DNA of 64,000 nucleotides from Streptomyces clavifer (GTDB lineage Bacteria > Actinomycetota > Actinomycetes > Streptomycetales > Streptomycetaceae): positions 248,001 through 312,000 of the forward strand of contig BMWJ01000006.1 in the NCBI GenBank assembly GCA_014651175.1, in the 5' to 3' direction. The position numbers and the translations under genes are program-made. The notes under the pieces were generated by a model. That model saw only the letters and a program-made list of their open reading frames with translations, did no database searches and was not told the origin of the DNA. Shown here piece after piece: positions 41,001 to 49,571 of the stretch; position 1 is the stretch's first letter, and each line of letters opens with the position of its first letter.

Positions 41001-42005
41001 TCAACGGCCCGCCGTCAACGCGAGCAGATCGCGGGCCGGGCCGGCGGGGCGGTGGCCCGAGGGCCAGACCGCGCGCAGCTGGCGCCGCAGGTGCACGCCC
41101 GGCACCGGGACGGTGACCAGGCGCCGGGCCGACAGCTCCTCGCCCAGTGCCAGTTCGCTCAGCACGCAGGGGCCCGCCCCGCTCTCCGCCGCCCCCTTCA
41201 CCGCGGTGGTCGAGGAGAGTTCGAGCAGGGGCCGTGCCAGTCCGCCGTGCACGGCGAGCGCGGCGTCCAGGACCTGACGGGTGCCCGAGCCGTGCTCGCG
41301 CAGGATCAGGGGCGTCCCGGCGAGCTCCTGCGGCGTCAGCCTGCTGCGCCGGCGGGCCCAGGGGTGGGACGGGGCGACCACGACGACGAGCCGGTCGTGC
41401 GCGATGACCGTGCCGTCGAGCCCCTCCGGCACGGACAAGCCCTCGACGAAGCCCAGATCGGCCTCACCGGCGAGCAGCCGCTGGGCGGCCACGGCCGAGT
41501 TGCCCGCGAGCAGCGACACGGCGGTGCCGGGCCGTTCGGCGCGCAGCGCGATCAGCCAGCCGGGCAGCAGGTACTCCGCGATGGTCATGCTCGCGGCGAC
41601 CCGGAGCCGGGAGTCGCGCCGGTCCCGCAGCGCCTGCGCCCCCGCGTCGAACGCCTCGGCGGCCTCGACGACCCGGCGCGCCCAGTCGGTCACGAGTGCT
41701 CCCGCGTCGGTGAGCCGGGAGCCGCGCGGCGAACGGTCCAGGAGTGCGACACCGAGCTGCCGTTCCATCGACCGGATGCGGCTGGAGGCGGCGGGCTGGG
41801 TGATGCCGACGTCCCGCGCCGCCCGGCCCAGGCTCCCGTGCCGGGCGACGGCCAGCAGCAGCACCATCGCGCCGAGGTCCGGAACCCGGTGGGACAGCGG
41901 GGAAGCGTGCTCGGGCACGGTGCGGGCGGCCGGGGCGGAAGCGGGTTCGGAGCCGGTTCCGTCACCCGGCGAGCCCGATGCGGGGTCGGACACGGAGCTG
42001 GACAT
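41001..42005 (-). CDS. LysR-family regulator
   Basis: A 334-residue LysR protein. An unusual 45-residue Pro/Ser-rich N-terminal extension precedes the winged helix (LLLAVARHGSLGRAARDVGI, TQPAASSRIRSMERQLG), followed by the periplasmic-binding-like effector domain (LRVAASMTIAEYLLPGWLIA, DLGFVEGLSVPEGLDG, LILREHGSGTRQVLD). The last motif resembles CysB/CbbR-type effector domains. It is divergent from the TDT exporter gene, 70 bases apart, and probably controls it. The true start may be an internal codon after the extension. Confidence 0.9.
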   Translation of the reverse strand: MSSSVSDPASGSPGDGTGSEPASAPAARTVPEHASPLSHRVPDLGAMVLLLAVARHGSLGRAARDVGITQPAASSRIRSMERQLGVALLDRSPRGSRLTDAGALVTDWARRVVEAAEAFDAGAQALRDRRDSRLRVAASMTIAEYLLPGWLIALRAERPGTAVSLLAGNSAVAAQRLLAGEADLGFVEGLSVPEGLDGTVIAHDRLVVVVAPSHPWARRRSRLTPQELAGTPLILREHGSGTRQVLDAALAVHGGLARPLLELSSTTAVKGAAESGAGPCVLSELALGEELSARRLVTVPVPGVHLRRQLRAVWPSGHRPAGPARDLLALTAGR

Positions 42006-42075
42006 ACATTCAGCTTATGACCTCATAGACCGGGACTCCCTGGTGGGTCGCGGTCCGCCCGCCGAAGATCGTGGC

Positions 42076-43230
42076 ATGGCCATCCTTCCGCAGATCCGGA
42101 CCCCGGCGCCCGCCCTCCCTCCCGCCCTCCCCCGGCTCCCCTCCCTGCGGCACCTCGGCCCCAATTGGTACGCGACGGTCATGAGCACCGCGATCGTCGC
42201 GACCGCCGGCGCCACGCTCCCCGTCCGGCTGCCCGGCCTGCGAGCCGCCTGCGTCGCGGTGTGGGCCCTGTCCGCGGTCCTGCTCGCCGTCGTCCTGGTG
42301 GCCCGCGCCGGGCACTGGTACCTCCACCGCGACCAGGCCGGGGCCCACCTCCTGGATCCCGCCGTCGCCCCGTTCCACGGCTGTCCGCCCATGGCCCTGC
42401 TCGCGGTGGGCGCGGGCACGCTGGTGGTCGGCCGGGACGTCATCGGGCACCCGGCGGCCGTCGCCGTGCACACGGTGCTGTTCACCCTGGGCACGGTCGC
42501 GGGTCTCGCCGCCGCGGTGGCGATCCCGTACCTGATGGTCGTGCGCCACCGCCCGGCGCCCGGCACCGCGTCACCGGTCTGGCTGCTGCCCCTGGTGGCC
42601 CCGATGGTCTCCGCAGCGGTGGGTCCGCTCCTGGTGCCCGAGCTGCCGCCCGGTCAGTGGCGCGAGGCGCTGCTGCTGGCCTGCTACGCGATGTTCGGGC
42701 TGTCCCTGCTCGCCACGCTGGTGGCCCTCCCCCTGGTCTTCGCCACCCTGGTGCACCGGGGCCCGCCCCCGCTCGCCCTGACCCCGACGCTGTTCCTGGT
42801 GCTCGGCCCGCTGGGCCAGTCCACGACCGCCGTCAACCAGCTCGCCGATGTGGCACCGGGTGCGATCGCGGCCCCCTACGTCTCGGCCCTCGGCGCGTTC
42901 GCCGTGCTGTACGGGGTGCCGGTGATGGGATTCGCACTGCTGTGGCTGGCCCTGTCCACCGCGCTGGTGGTGCGGGCGGCGCGCCGCGGCATGGGGTTCA
43001 CGATGACGTGGTGGGGGTTCACCTTCCCGGTCGGTACGTGCGTCACCGGCGCGGCCGGGCTGGCCCGGCACACCGGACTGGCCGCGTTCACCTGGCTGGC
43101 CGTGGCCCTCTACGTGCTGCTGGTGGCGGCTTGGGCGGTGGCGGGCGTACGGACACTGCGGGGGCTGGCCGGCGGAGCGCTGCTCGCAGCGCCCCGGCCG
43201 CCGGGACCAGTGACGGCCCGTACCACGTGA
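42076..43230 (+). CDS. TDT/SLAC1-family membrane transporter
   Basis: A 384-residue transporter with about ten hydrophobic helices. LGPNWYATVMSTAIVATAG is the TDT-family opening, and GPLGQSTTAVNQLAD plus MTWWGFTFPVGTCVTGA are family motifs. Members export sulfite, tellurite or C4-dicarboxylates or act as anion channels (SLAC1, Ssu1, TehA). ATG at 42076. Controlled probably by the divergent LysR gene; a CysB-like LysR would suit a sulfite exporter. Its last 143 bases overlap, tail to tail, the gene on the other strand. Confidence 0.85.
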   Translation: MAILPQIRTPAPALPPALPRLPSLRHLGPNWYATVMSTAIVATAGATLPVRLPGLRAACVAVWALSAVLLAVVLVARAGHWYLHRDQAGAHLLDPAVAPFHGCPPMALLAVGAGTLVVGRDVIGHPAAVAVHTVLFTLGTVAGLAAAVAIPYLMVVRHRPAPGTASPVWLLPLVAPMVSAAVGPLLVPELPPGQWREALLLACYAMFGLSLLATLVALPLVFATLVHRGPPPLALTPTLFLVLGPLGQSTTAVNQLADVAPGAIAAPYVSALGAFAVLYGVPVMGFALLWLALSTALVVRAARRGMGFTMTWWGFTFPVGTCVTGAAGLARHTGLAAFTWLAVALYVLLVAAWAVAGVRTLRGLAGGALLAAPRPPGPVTARTT

Positions 43231-43876
43231 GGTGGCGGCCGTCGACGAGCGCGGCCGGCACCCCGGGGAAGGCCTCGGGGCCGTCGAGGGCGGTGAAGCG
43301 GTACGGCTCGTCGGGCAGCACCACCAGCTCCGCGCCCGCCGCGTTCAGCTCGGCGAGCGGGATGCGGGGATAGCGCTCGGGATGGTCCGCGTACACGTTG
43401 CGCACCCCGGAGCGGGCCAGCAGGTCGCCGGCGAACGTGTCGCGGCCCAGCACCATCCACGGCCTGCGCCAGACGGGCACGATCGCGGGGCGCGGGTTCC
43501 CGGGAGGCGGCAGCGCCGCCCACGCGGCCTCGGCCTCGTCCAGCCAGCGGGGCCGGCTCAGTCCGCACCCGGTGACCAGGACCCGCTCCAGCTCGGCGAA
43601 GGCCTGGCCGAGGGTACGGACCTCGGTGACCAGGACGTCCAGACCGGCCTCCCGCAGGGCTGCCAGGTCGGGTTCCCGGTTCTCCTCCTCGTTGGCGACG
43701 ACGAGATCGGGGCGCAGCGCCACGACGGCCGCGACGTCCGGGTTCTTCGTGCCGCCGATCCGGGCGGCGGTGAGCCCCGCCGGGTGCGTGCACCAGTCGG
43801 TGGCGCCGACGAGCATCCCGGGGCCGGTGACGGCGACGGCCTCGGTGAGCGAGGGGACGAGGGAGACGACACGCAC
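43088..43876 (-). CDS. Helical-backbone metal receptor (BtuF-like)
   Basis: A 262-residue BtuF/FhuD-fold protein without signal peptide: RVVSLVPSLTEAVAVTGPG, DWCTHPAGLTAARIGGTKNP, ALRPDLVVANEEENREPDL. Cytosolic members of this fold occur in actinomycetes next to regulators; the ligand (cobalamin, haem or a metal chelate) is unknown. The last 30 residues are Pro/Arg-rich and are encoded antisense to the end of the TDT gene. It follows the XRE-cupin gene by 13 bases, so the two form an operon. Confidence 0.82.
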   Translation of the reverse strand: MRVVSLVPSLTEAVAVTGPGMLVGATDWCTHPAGLTAARIGGTKNPDVAAVVALRPDLVVANEEENREPDLAALREAGLDVLVTEVRTLGQAFAELERVLVTGCGLSRPRWLDEAEAAWAALPPPGNPRPAIVPVWRRPWMVLGRDTFAGDLLARSGVRNVYADHPERYPRIPLAELNAAGAELVVLPDEPYRFTALDGPEAFPGVPAALVDGRHLTWYGPSLVPAAGALRAALRRPAPAVSVRPPPPKPPPAARRGPRPAR

Positions 43877-43889
43877 CGCCGGGTCCTCC

Positions 43890-44435
43890 TCAGCGCCGTG
43901 AGTCGTACGTCGCGTCGATGTGCTCGGCGACCGCGACGACCAGCAGCCGGGTGTCGGGGACGGTCGCCCGCCACCGGTGCCGGACCCCGCCGGACAGGAA
44001 GAGGGTGTCGCCCCGGCCGAGGCGGTGCGCCTGCCCCTCGGCCTCGACCTCGACGGCGCCCTCGACGACGTACATCACCTCGTCGTTGCGGTGCTGGAAC
44101 TCGCGCCCGAGGTCCTGCTCGCCGACGAACTCCAGGGCGCTGAGCTGATGACGGCCGCGCACGAGGCGGCGTACGCCGTCCCCGGCGCCCGCCCGCACGA
44201 CGTCCACGGCGCGCGCCGAGTCCGCCGCGGCCCGCAGCCGCTCGGTCGTGGTCTCCAGCGCCTCGGCCACCCGGTCCAGCGACCGGGGGCTGGGTCTCGC
44301 CCGCTCGTTCTCGATCTGGCTGAGAAACGGTACGGACAGGCCGCTGCGCCCGGCCACCACGGCCAGTGTGAGCCCGAGGGTCCTGCGCCGTCGGCGAACC
44401 GCGGCACCCACCCGAAGGCCTTCCTTGTCGTCCAT
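43890..44435 (-). CDS. XRE-cupin transcriptional regulator
   Basis: A 181-residue regulator: helix-turn-helix LGLTLAVVAGRSGLSVPFLS and QIENERARPSPRSLDRVAEA (SQIEN motif) in the first 70 residues, then a C-terminal cupin (FQHRNDEVMYVVEGAVEVEA, LGRGDTLFLSGGVRHRW). Such proteins sense small ligands through the cupin and control amine, sugar or stress genes. First gene of a two-gene operon with the BtuF-like protein. ATG at 44435. Confidence 0.9.
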   Translation of the reverse strand: MDDKEGLRVGAAVRRRRRTLGLTLAVVAGRSGLSVPFLSQIENERARPSPRSLDRVAEALETTTERLRAAADSARAVDVVRAGAGDGVRRLVRGRHQLSALEFVGEQDLGREFQHRNDEVMYVVEGAVEVEAEGQAHRLGRGDTLFLSGGVRHRWRATVPDTRLLVVAVAEHIDATYDSRR

Positions 44436-44555
44436 GTCCGGCTCCCTCCCCGGATCGCCATCCTCCCGGTTGCCAGCACCCTACGCATGTCGTTCGCGGG
44501 ATGGAGCGGAAGTGAGTGGACGGGAGACCCTCCGAGGACTCCTTGGAACAAGCCT

Positions 44556-44596
44556 GAGGGGGACGGCGCCGGTTCGCTACCGGGGCCGTCCCCCTC
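44556..44596. terminator. Hairpin terminator of the betaine ABC operon
   Basis: GAGGGGGACGGC (44556-44567) pairs with 44585-44596, with an inner CCGG/CCGG stem, 18 bases after the permease stop on the minus strand. Confidence 0.75.
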
Positions 44597-44614
44597 GGGG
44601 GGACTGCGGGTGGA

Positions 44615-47251
44615 TCAGCTGCCGACGGGCGCCAGCTGGTCCACCACGTCGGGGTTGGCGTCCATCCAGGTGCGGGCGGACTCCTTCTCCTTGCCCGCAC
44701 CGCCCTTCTGGATCTCCACCTCGAGCGAGGCCAGCTGCGCCTCACTCAGCTTGAAGTCCTTCAGCCAGCCGGTGAACTCCGGGAAGTCCTGGGCGAAGTC
44801 CTTCTTGGCGACCGTGTGGATCTGCTCGCCCTCGCCCCAGGCGCCCTTCGGGTCCTCGAGCTTCTTCAGGTCGTGCTTCCCGTAGGCCCAGTGCGGCGAC
44901 CACAGGGTCACCACGACCGGCTCCTTCTTCTTGATCGACCGGTTCAGCTCGGCGAGCATCGAGGAGGTGCTGGAGGAGACGACCTTGTACTCGCCCTCCA
45001 GGCCGTACTCCTTGAGCACCTTCTTGTTGAGCGTGCCCATCATCCCGGCACTCGACTCGATACCGATGATCTTGCCGTTGAACTTCTTGCCCTGGCCCTT
45101 GAGGTCGGCCAGCGAGTCGATGCCCTCGACGTACGACGGGACGGTCAGCTCCAGCGAGGTCGGCCCGTACCAGGAGCCCAGGTCGGTGAGGTCGTCCTTG
45201 TAGCGGTCCCAGTAGTCCTTGTGCGTCGTCGGCAGCCAGGAGTCGAACTGGACGTCCAGCTGTCCCTGCGCGAGACCGGTGTAGAGCGGACCCGGGTCGA
45301 GCTGCTTGACCGTGGTCTTGTAGCCCCGGTCCTCCAGCATGTTCTGCCAGAGGTAGGTGGACGCGATGGCCTCGTCCCACGGGAAGTACCCCATGTTGAC
45401 GGTCTTGCCCGCGTCCTTGCCCTCCTGGGTGCCCCCCGCGCCGCCGGGCAGCGGGGCCAGCGTGTCGACGAGTCCCGGGTTCTTCTTCAGCCAGCTGCGT
45501 ACGCCGTCCTGCTCCTTGCCCTGGCCGGCGTCCTGGATCTCGTTCTCCAGGCTCGTGAGCTGCTTCTCGGTGAGCTTGAACTTCTTCAGCCAGTCCGCGA
45601 CGGCGGGGGCCTTCTTCGCGAAGCCCTTGTGGGCGACGGTGTGGACCTCTTCGCCCTTGCCCCAGGCGCCCTTCGGGTCCTCGAGCTTCTTCAGGTCGTG
45701 CTTGCCGTAGGCCCAGTGCGGCGACCACAGGGTCACCACGACCGGCTCCTTCTTCTTGATGGAGGCGTTCAGCTCGGCGAGCATCGAGGAGGTGCTGGAG
45801 GAGACGACCTTGTACTCGCCCTCCAGGCCGTACTCCTTGAGCACCTTCTTGTTGAGCGTGCCCATCATCCCGGCACTCGACTCGATACCGATGATCTTGC
45901 CGTTGAACTTCTTGCCCTGGCCCTTGAGGTCGGCCAGCGAGTCGATGCCCTCGACGTACGACGGGACGGTCAGCTCCAGCGAGGTCGGCCCGTACCAGGA
46001 GCCCAGGTCGTCCAGCTGGTCGCTGTACTTGTCCCAGTAGTCCTTGTGCGTGGTCGGCAGCCAGGAGTCCGTCTGGAAGTCGATGTCGCCGCGGGCGACG
46101 CCGGAGTAGAGCGGGCCGGCGTCGAGCTGGGTGATGCCGGTGGTGTAGCCGCGCTGCTCCAGGATCTCCTTCCAGAGGAAGGTGGAGGCGATGCCCTCGT
46201 CCCACGGGATGTAGCCCAGGTTGATCTTCTGGCCCTGGCCGACGTTCCCGTCGGAGGCCTGGCCCTTCCGGGCGTCGTCCGAGCCGGAGCCCGCGATGTT
46301 CAGACCGCCCGCGACGAGCGCGAGCACGACGACACCGGTCATCGCGACGGCGGTTCCCGGCTTGTAGTGCGTGAACTTCAGGCGACGCGCACCGGCGGCG
46401 ACCTTCGCCGCGGCACGGCGGCCGAGCGGGGAGACCCGCTCGTTGAGCGCGCCCGTCATCCGGTCCAGGTACATGGCGAGGATGACGACGGCGATGCCGC
46501 TCTCGGCGGCGAGGCCGACCTGGAGCTGGGTGATCGCGGCGTAGACCTTCTCACCGAGTCCGCCCGCGCCGGCCATGCCGCCGATGACGACCATCGACAG
46601 GGCCAGCATGATGACCTGGTTGATCCCGGCCATGATCGTCGGCAGGGCGAGCGGCAGTTGCACCCGGGTCAGGGTGTCCTTCGGCGTGGTGCCGAACGCC
46701 TCGGCCGCCTCGACCAGCTCGCTGTCGACCTGGCGGATGCCCAGCTCGGTCATCCGGACGCCGGGCGGCATCGCGAAGACGATGGTGGCGATCACGCCGG
46801 GGGTGACGCCGACGCCGAAGAACATGACGCCGGGGATCAGGTAGACGAAGGCCGGCATCGTCTGCATGACGTCGAGCACCGGCCGCAGCGCGGCGCTGAC
46901 CCTGTTGTTGCGCGCGGCCCAGATACCCATGGGCACGGCGATCACGATGGTGATCACGGCCGCCACGACGACCAGCGAGAGCGTGGCCATGGCCTCGTCC
47001 CAGAGGGCGAGGGAGTCGATGAGCGCGAAGCCCACGAAGGTGAGCGCCGCCGGGACGACGCCGCGCAGCCAGAACGCGATGACGGCGAAGATCGCGGCCA
47101 TCAGCAGCGGTTCACCGCCGCCGAGGACGGCGTTGACGCCGTCGTACATGCCGCCGAGGACGGCCTTGATGGCATCGAAGATCCAGGTGAGGTTCGACTG
47201 GAGCCAGTCGACCGCGCTCTCGACCCACTCGCCGAAGGAGACCCTAGGCAC
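44615..47251 (-). CDS. Betaine ABC permease fused to two substrate-binding domains
   Basis: An 878-residue fusion. Residues 1-270 are a ProW/OpuA-type permease with the EAA loop ELVEAAEAFGTTPKDT (179-194); a further transmembrane helix (300-318) then anchors two extracellular binding domains in tandem, about 342-605 (starting KINLGYIPWDEG) and 617-878 (NMGYFPWDEA). Both keep the Trp-rich betaine box residues (SWLPTTHKDYW, SPHWAYGK). Such tandem fusions are known for actinobacterial OpuA-type transporters of compatible solutes. The two domains contain 352-bp segments about 98% identical (44834-45185, 45659-46010), far above the rest. Start overlaps the ATPase stop by 8 bases. Confidence 0.93.
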   Translation of the reverse strand: MPRVSFGEWVESAVDWLQSNLTWIFDAIKAVLGGMYDGVNAVLGGGEPLLMAAIFAVIAFWLRGVVPAALTFVGFALIDSLALWDEAMATLSLVVVAAVITIVIAVPMGIWAARNNRVSAALRPVLDVMQTMPAFVYLIPGVMFFGVGVTPGVIATIVFAMPPGVRMTELGIRQVDSELVEAAEAFGTTPKDTLTRVQLPLALPTIMAGINQVIMLALSMVVIGGMAGAGGLGEKVYAAITQLQVGLAAESGIAVVILAMYLDRMTGALNERVSPLGRRAAAKVAAGARRLKFTHYKPGTAVAMTGVVVLALVAGGLNIAGSGSDDARKGQASDGNVGQGQKINLGYIPWDEGIASTFLWKEILEQRGYTTGITQLDAGPLYSGVARGDIDFQTDSWLPTTHKDYWDKYSDQLDDLGSWYGPTSLELTVPSYVEGIDSLADLKGQGKKFNGKIIGIESSAGMMGTLNKKVLKEYGLEGEYKVVSSSTSSMLAELNASIKKKEPVVVTLWSPHWAYGKHDLKKLEDPKGAWGKGEEVHTVAHKGFAKKAPAVADWLKKFKLTEKQLTSLENEIQDAGQGKEQDGVRSWLKKNPGLVDTLAPLPGGAGGTQEGKDAGKTVNMGYFPWDEAIASTYLWQNMLEDRGYKTTVKQLDPGPLYTGLAQGQLDVQFDSWLPTTHKDYWDRYKDDLTDLGSWYGPTSLELTVPSYVEGIDSLADLKGQGKKFNGKIIGIESSAGMMGTLNKKVLKEYGLEGEYKVVSSSTSSMLAELNRSIKKKEPVVVTLWSPHWAYGKHDLKKLEDPKGAWGEGEQIHTVAKKDFAQDFPEFTGWLKDFKLSEAQLASLEVEIQKGGAGKEKESARTWMDANPDVVDQLAPVGS
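44834..45185 (-). repeat. 352-bp direct repeat, copy in binding domain 2
   Basis: Matches 45659-46010 with about six mismatches, at an exact offset of 825 bases (275 codons). The flanking parts of the two domains are clearly more different. Confidence 0.9.
45659..46010 (-). repeat. 352-bp direct repeat, copy in binding domain 1
   Basis: Partner of 44834-45185. Most differences cluster in one short spot (GATGGAGGC here, GATCGACCG in the other). Confidence 0.9.
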
Positions 47252-48335
47252 CGGCGTTCACCTTCTTGATGTCACGGGGGGCCGGGACCGCGGCCTCGAC
47301 CTGCGGTTCCTCGCCGAGCGCGGCCAGCAGCCGGCTGCGCGGCACGACGCCTATGACGCCGCCGTCCGCGTCGGTGACGGCGACGGCGACCCCACTGGTG
47401 GAGCAGGGGGTGAAGAGCTCGGCGATGGGCGTCTCGGCGGACACCGTCGCGGGGGCCCCGGCCATCAGGTCCGCGTCGGAGCGGCCCGCTTCGGGCTCCT
47501 CCATGATCGAACCGGCGGTGAGGACGCGGGAGCGGTCGACGTCCTGGATGAAGGAGGCCACGTACTCGTTGGCCGGCCGCACCAGGATGTCCTCGGCGGT
47601 GCCCTGCTGGACGATCTCGCCGTCCCGCATCACGGCGATCCGGTCCCCGAGGCGCATGGCCTCGTTGAGGTCGTGGGTGATGAAGACGATGGTCTTCTTC
47701 AGACGCTTCTGCAGTTCCAGGAGCTGGTCCTGCATGTCGCGGCGGATCAGCGGGTCGAGCGCGCTGAAGGACTCGTCCATCAGCAACAGGTCGGCGTCGG
47801 TGGCGAGAGCGCGGGCCAGACCGACACGCTGCTGCATGCCGCCGGACAGCTCGTCGGGCCAGGACTTCTCCCAGCCGGCGAGGCCGGTCAGCTCCAGCGC
47901 CTCGGTGGCGCGCTTCTCACGCTCGGCGCGTGCCACGCCCTGGACCTCCAGGCCGTAGGCGGCGTTCTCGAGCACGCTCCGGTGCGGGAAGAGCGCAAAG
48001 TGCTGGAACACCATGCTGATCTTCCTGGATCGGACCGTACGCAGGTCACGGGGGCTCAGCGCGGTCAGGTCCTGCCCGTCGAACAGCACGCGTCCGGCCG
48101 TGGGCTCCAGGAGGCCGTTGAGCATCCGCAGCAGTGTGGACTTCCCGGATCCGGAGAGCCCCATGACGACGAAGATCTGGCCCGGTTCCACGGTGAACGA
48201 TGCGTCGATCACCGCTGCGGTCGTTCCGTCGGCGCGCAGCTCGTCGCGGTGGGTCCCGCTCTCGAGCTTTCGCACGGCTTGATCGGGTCGTCTGCCGAAC
48301 ACTTTGTACAGGTGCTCCGCTTGCAGCCTTGACAC
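47244..48335 (-). CDS. Betaine ABC transporter ATPase (ProV/OpuAA-like)
   Basis: A 363-residue ATPase: N-terminal LYKVFGRRPDQAVRKLESG is the ProV signature, then Walker A GLSGSGKST, signature LSGGMQQRVGLARAL, Walker B LLLMDESFSALDP, and a C-terminal CBS-like segment (about 300-350, ETPIAELFTPCSTSGVAVAV and GVIGVVPRSRLLAAL), which in OpuA senses ionic strength. GTG at 48335 has GAGG upstream. It energises uptake of glycine betaine or related osmolytes by the fusion permease that follows. Confidence 0.93.
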   Translation of the reverse strand: MSRLQAEHLYKVFGRRPDQAVRKLESGTHRDELRADGTTAAVIDASFTVEPGQIFVVMGLSGSGKSTLLRMLNGLLEPTAGRVLFDGQDLTALSPRDLRTVRSRKISMVFQHFALFPHRSVLENAAYGLEVQGVARAEREKRATEALELTGLAGWEKSWPDELSGGMQQRVGLARALATDADLLLMDESFSALDPLIRRDMQDQLLELQKRLKKTIVFITHDLNEAMRLGDRIAVMRDGEIVQQGTAEDILVRPANEYVASFIQDVDRSRVLTAGSIMEEPEAGRSDADLMAGAPATVSAETPIAELFTPCSTSGVAVAVTDADGGVIGVVPRSRLLAALGEEPQVEAAVPAPRDIKKVNAGA

Positions 48336-48582
48336 ATACACCTCACGCGTTGAACCGAAAACGGTCTGCCACCCCCGCCGGCAGACCGAGGAGCGGTGCG
48401 GATCCGGTCCGCAGAACACGTACATCAGTTGCAAAATGGACGTGGTCCGCTCCATTGGCGCGCCTGCCCCCACTTACGCCACCCAAACACATGTGTGATC
48501 CAGCTCACCCTTCACGGCCCGCCGGCCCTGGAACCGCGGCGTCCGCGGCGGCCGTGTCGGAGGGGTGCGGCATCATCGGGGT

Positions 48583-49506
48583 GTGACGCGACGCCTGATG
48601 CTCCTCGACACCGCCTCCCTCTACTTCCGCGCCTACTTCGGCGTGCCGGACTCGGTGCGCGCACCGGACGGCACACCGGTCAACGCCGTGCGCGGGCTGC
48701 TCGACTTCATCGCCCGGCTCGTCCAGGACCACCGGCCGGACGACCTGGTCGCCTGCATGGACGCCGACTGGCGCCCGCACTGGCGGGTCGAACTGATCCC
48801 GACGTACAAGGCGCACCGGGTCGCCGCCGAGACTCCCGCGGGCGTCCCCGACGAGGAGGAGACCCCCGACACGCTCTCCCCGCAGGTCCCGGTCATCGAG
48901 GAGGTGCTGGACGCCCTCGGCATCGCCCGGGTGGGCGTCTCCCCGTACGAGGCGGACGACGTGATCGGCACCTTGGCCGGCCGGGCCACCGGGCCGGTCG
49001 ACATCGTCACCGGGGACCGGGACCTCTACCAGCTGGTCGACGACGCCCGCGAGGTGCGGGTGCTGTACCCGCTGAAGGGCGTGGGGACGCTCCAGGTGAC
49101 GGACGAGGCCTGGCTGCGGCAGAAGTACGGCGTCGACGGGGCGGGCTACGTCGATCTGGCACTGTTGCGCGGGGACCCGAGCGACGGCCTGCCGGGGGTG
49201 CCCGGCATCGGCGAGAAGACGGCGGCGAAGCTGCTGGACGCGTTCGGCGACCTGGCCGGGATCATGGCCGCGGTGGACGATCCCGCGGCCCGGCTGACCC
49301 CGTCGCAGCGCAGGCGGCTCGACGAGGCGCGGGACTACGTGGCGGTCGCGCCGAAGGTGGTCCGCGTCGCCGGTGACGTACCGCTGCCCGGCTTCGACCC
49401 CGCGCTCCCCCGGGAGCCCCGGGACCCCGAGGCCCTTGAGGCCCTGGCGGCCCGGTGGGGCCTGGGCGGCTCCCTGCAACGCCTGCTCCTGACGCTCCAG
49501 GCGTGA
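48583..49506 (+). CDS. 5'-3' exonuclease (polymerase I N-terminal domain-like)
   Basis: A 307-residue stand-alone flap-type 5' nuclease: LMLLDTASLYFRAYFG, DWRPHWRVELIPTYKAHR, SPYEADDVIGTLAGRA and VTGDRDLYQLVDD give the metal-binding acidic residues, and DGLPGVPGIGEKTAAKLLDA is the helix-3-turn-helix DNA-binding motif. It degrades RNA primers or flaps and may back up PolA. The start is uncertain: GTG at 48583 fits the conserved N-terminus; a GTG at 48565 is also in frame. Confidence 0.9.
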   Translation: MTRRLMLLDTASLYFRAYFGVPDSVRAPDGTPVNAVRGLLDFIARLVQDHRPDDLVACMDADWRPHWRVELIPTYKAHRVAAETPAGVPDEEETPDTLSPQVPVIEEVLDALGIARVGVSPYEADDVIGTLAGRATGPVDIVTGDRDLYQLVDDAREVRVLYPLKGVGTLQVTDEAWLRQKYGVDGAGYVDLALLRGDPSDGLPGVPGIGEKTAAKLLDAFGDLAGIMAAVDDPAARLTPSQRRRLDEARDYVAVAPKVVRVAGDVPLPGFDPALPREPRDPEALEALAARWGLGGSLQRLLLTLQA

Positions 49507-49515
49507 AGATGCTAG

Positions 49516-49531
49516 CTTAGGTATACCTAAG
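49516..49531. promoter_or_regulatory. Iron box (CTTAGGTATACCTAAG)
   Basis: A perfect 16-bp palindrome containing TTAGG-N4-CCTAA, the core of the IdeR/DmdR1 iron-repressor box, 41 bases before the siderophore-interacting protein gene. Confidence 0.8.
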
Positions 49532-49571
49532 TAAGTGGAGCCTCGTAGAGGTCGGAAGCAGGGAGAACCTC

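Noticed and set aside
44816-47269. 817-residue open frame on the plus strand, repetitive
   Set aside because: Antisense to the betaine permease fusion; its repeats are only the mirror of the duplicated binding domains.
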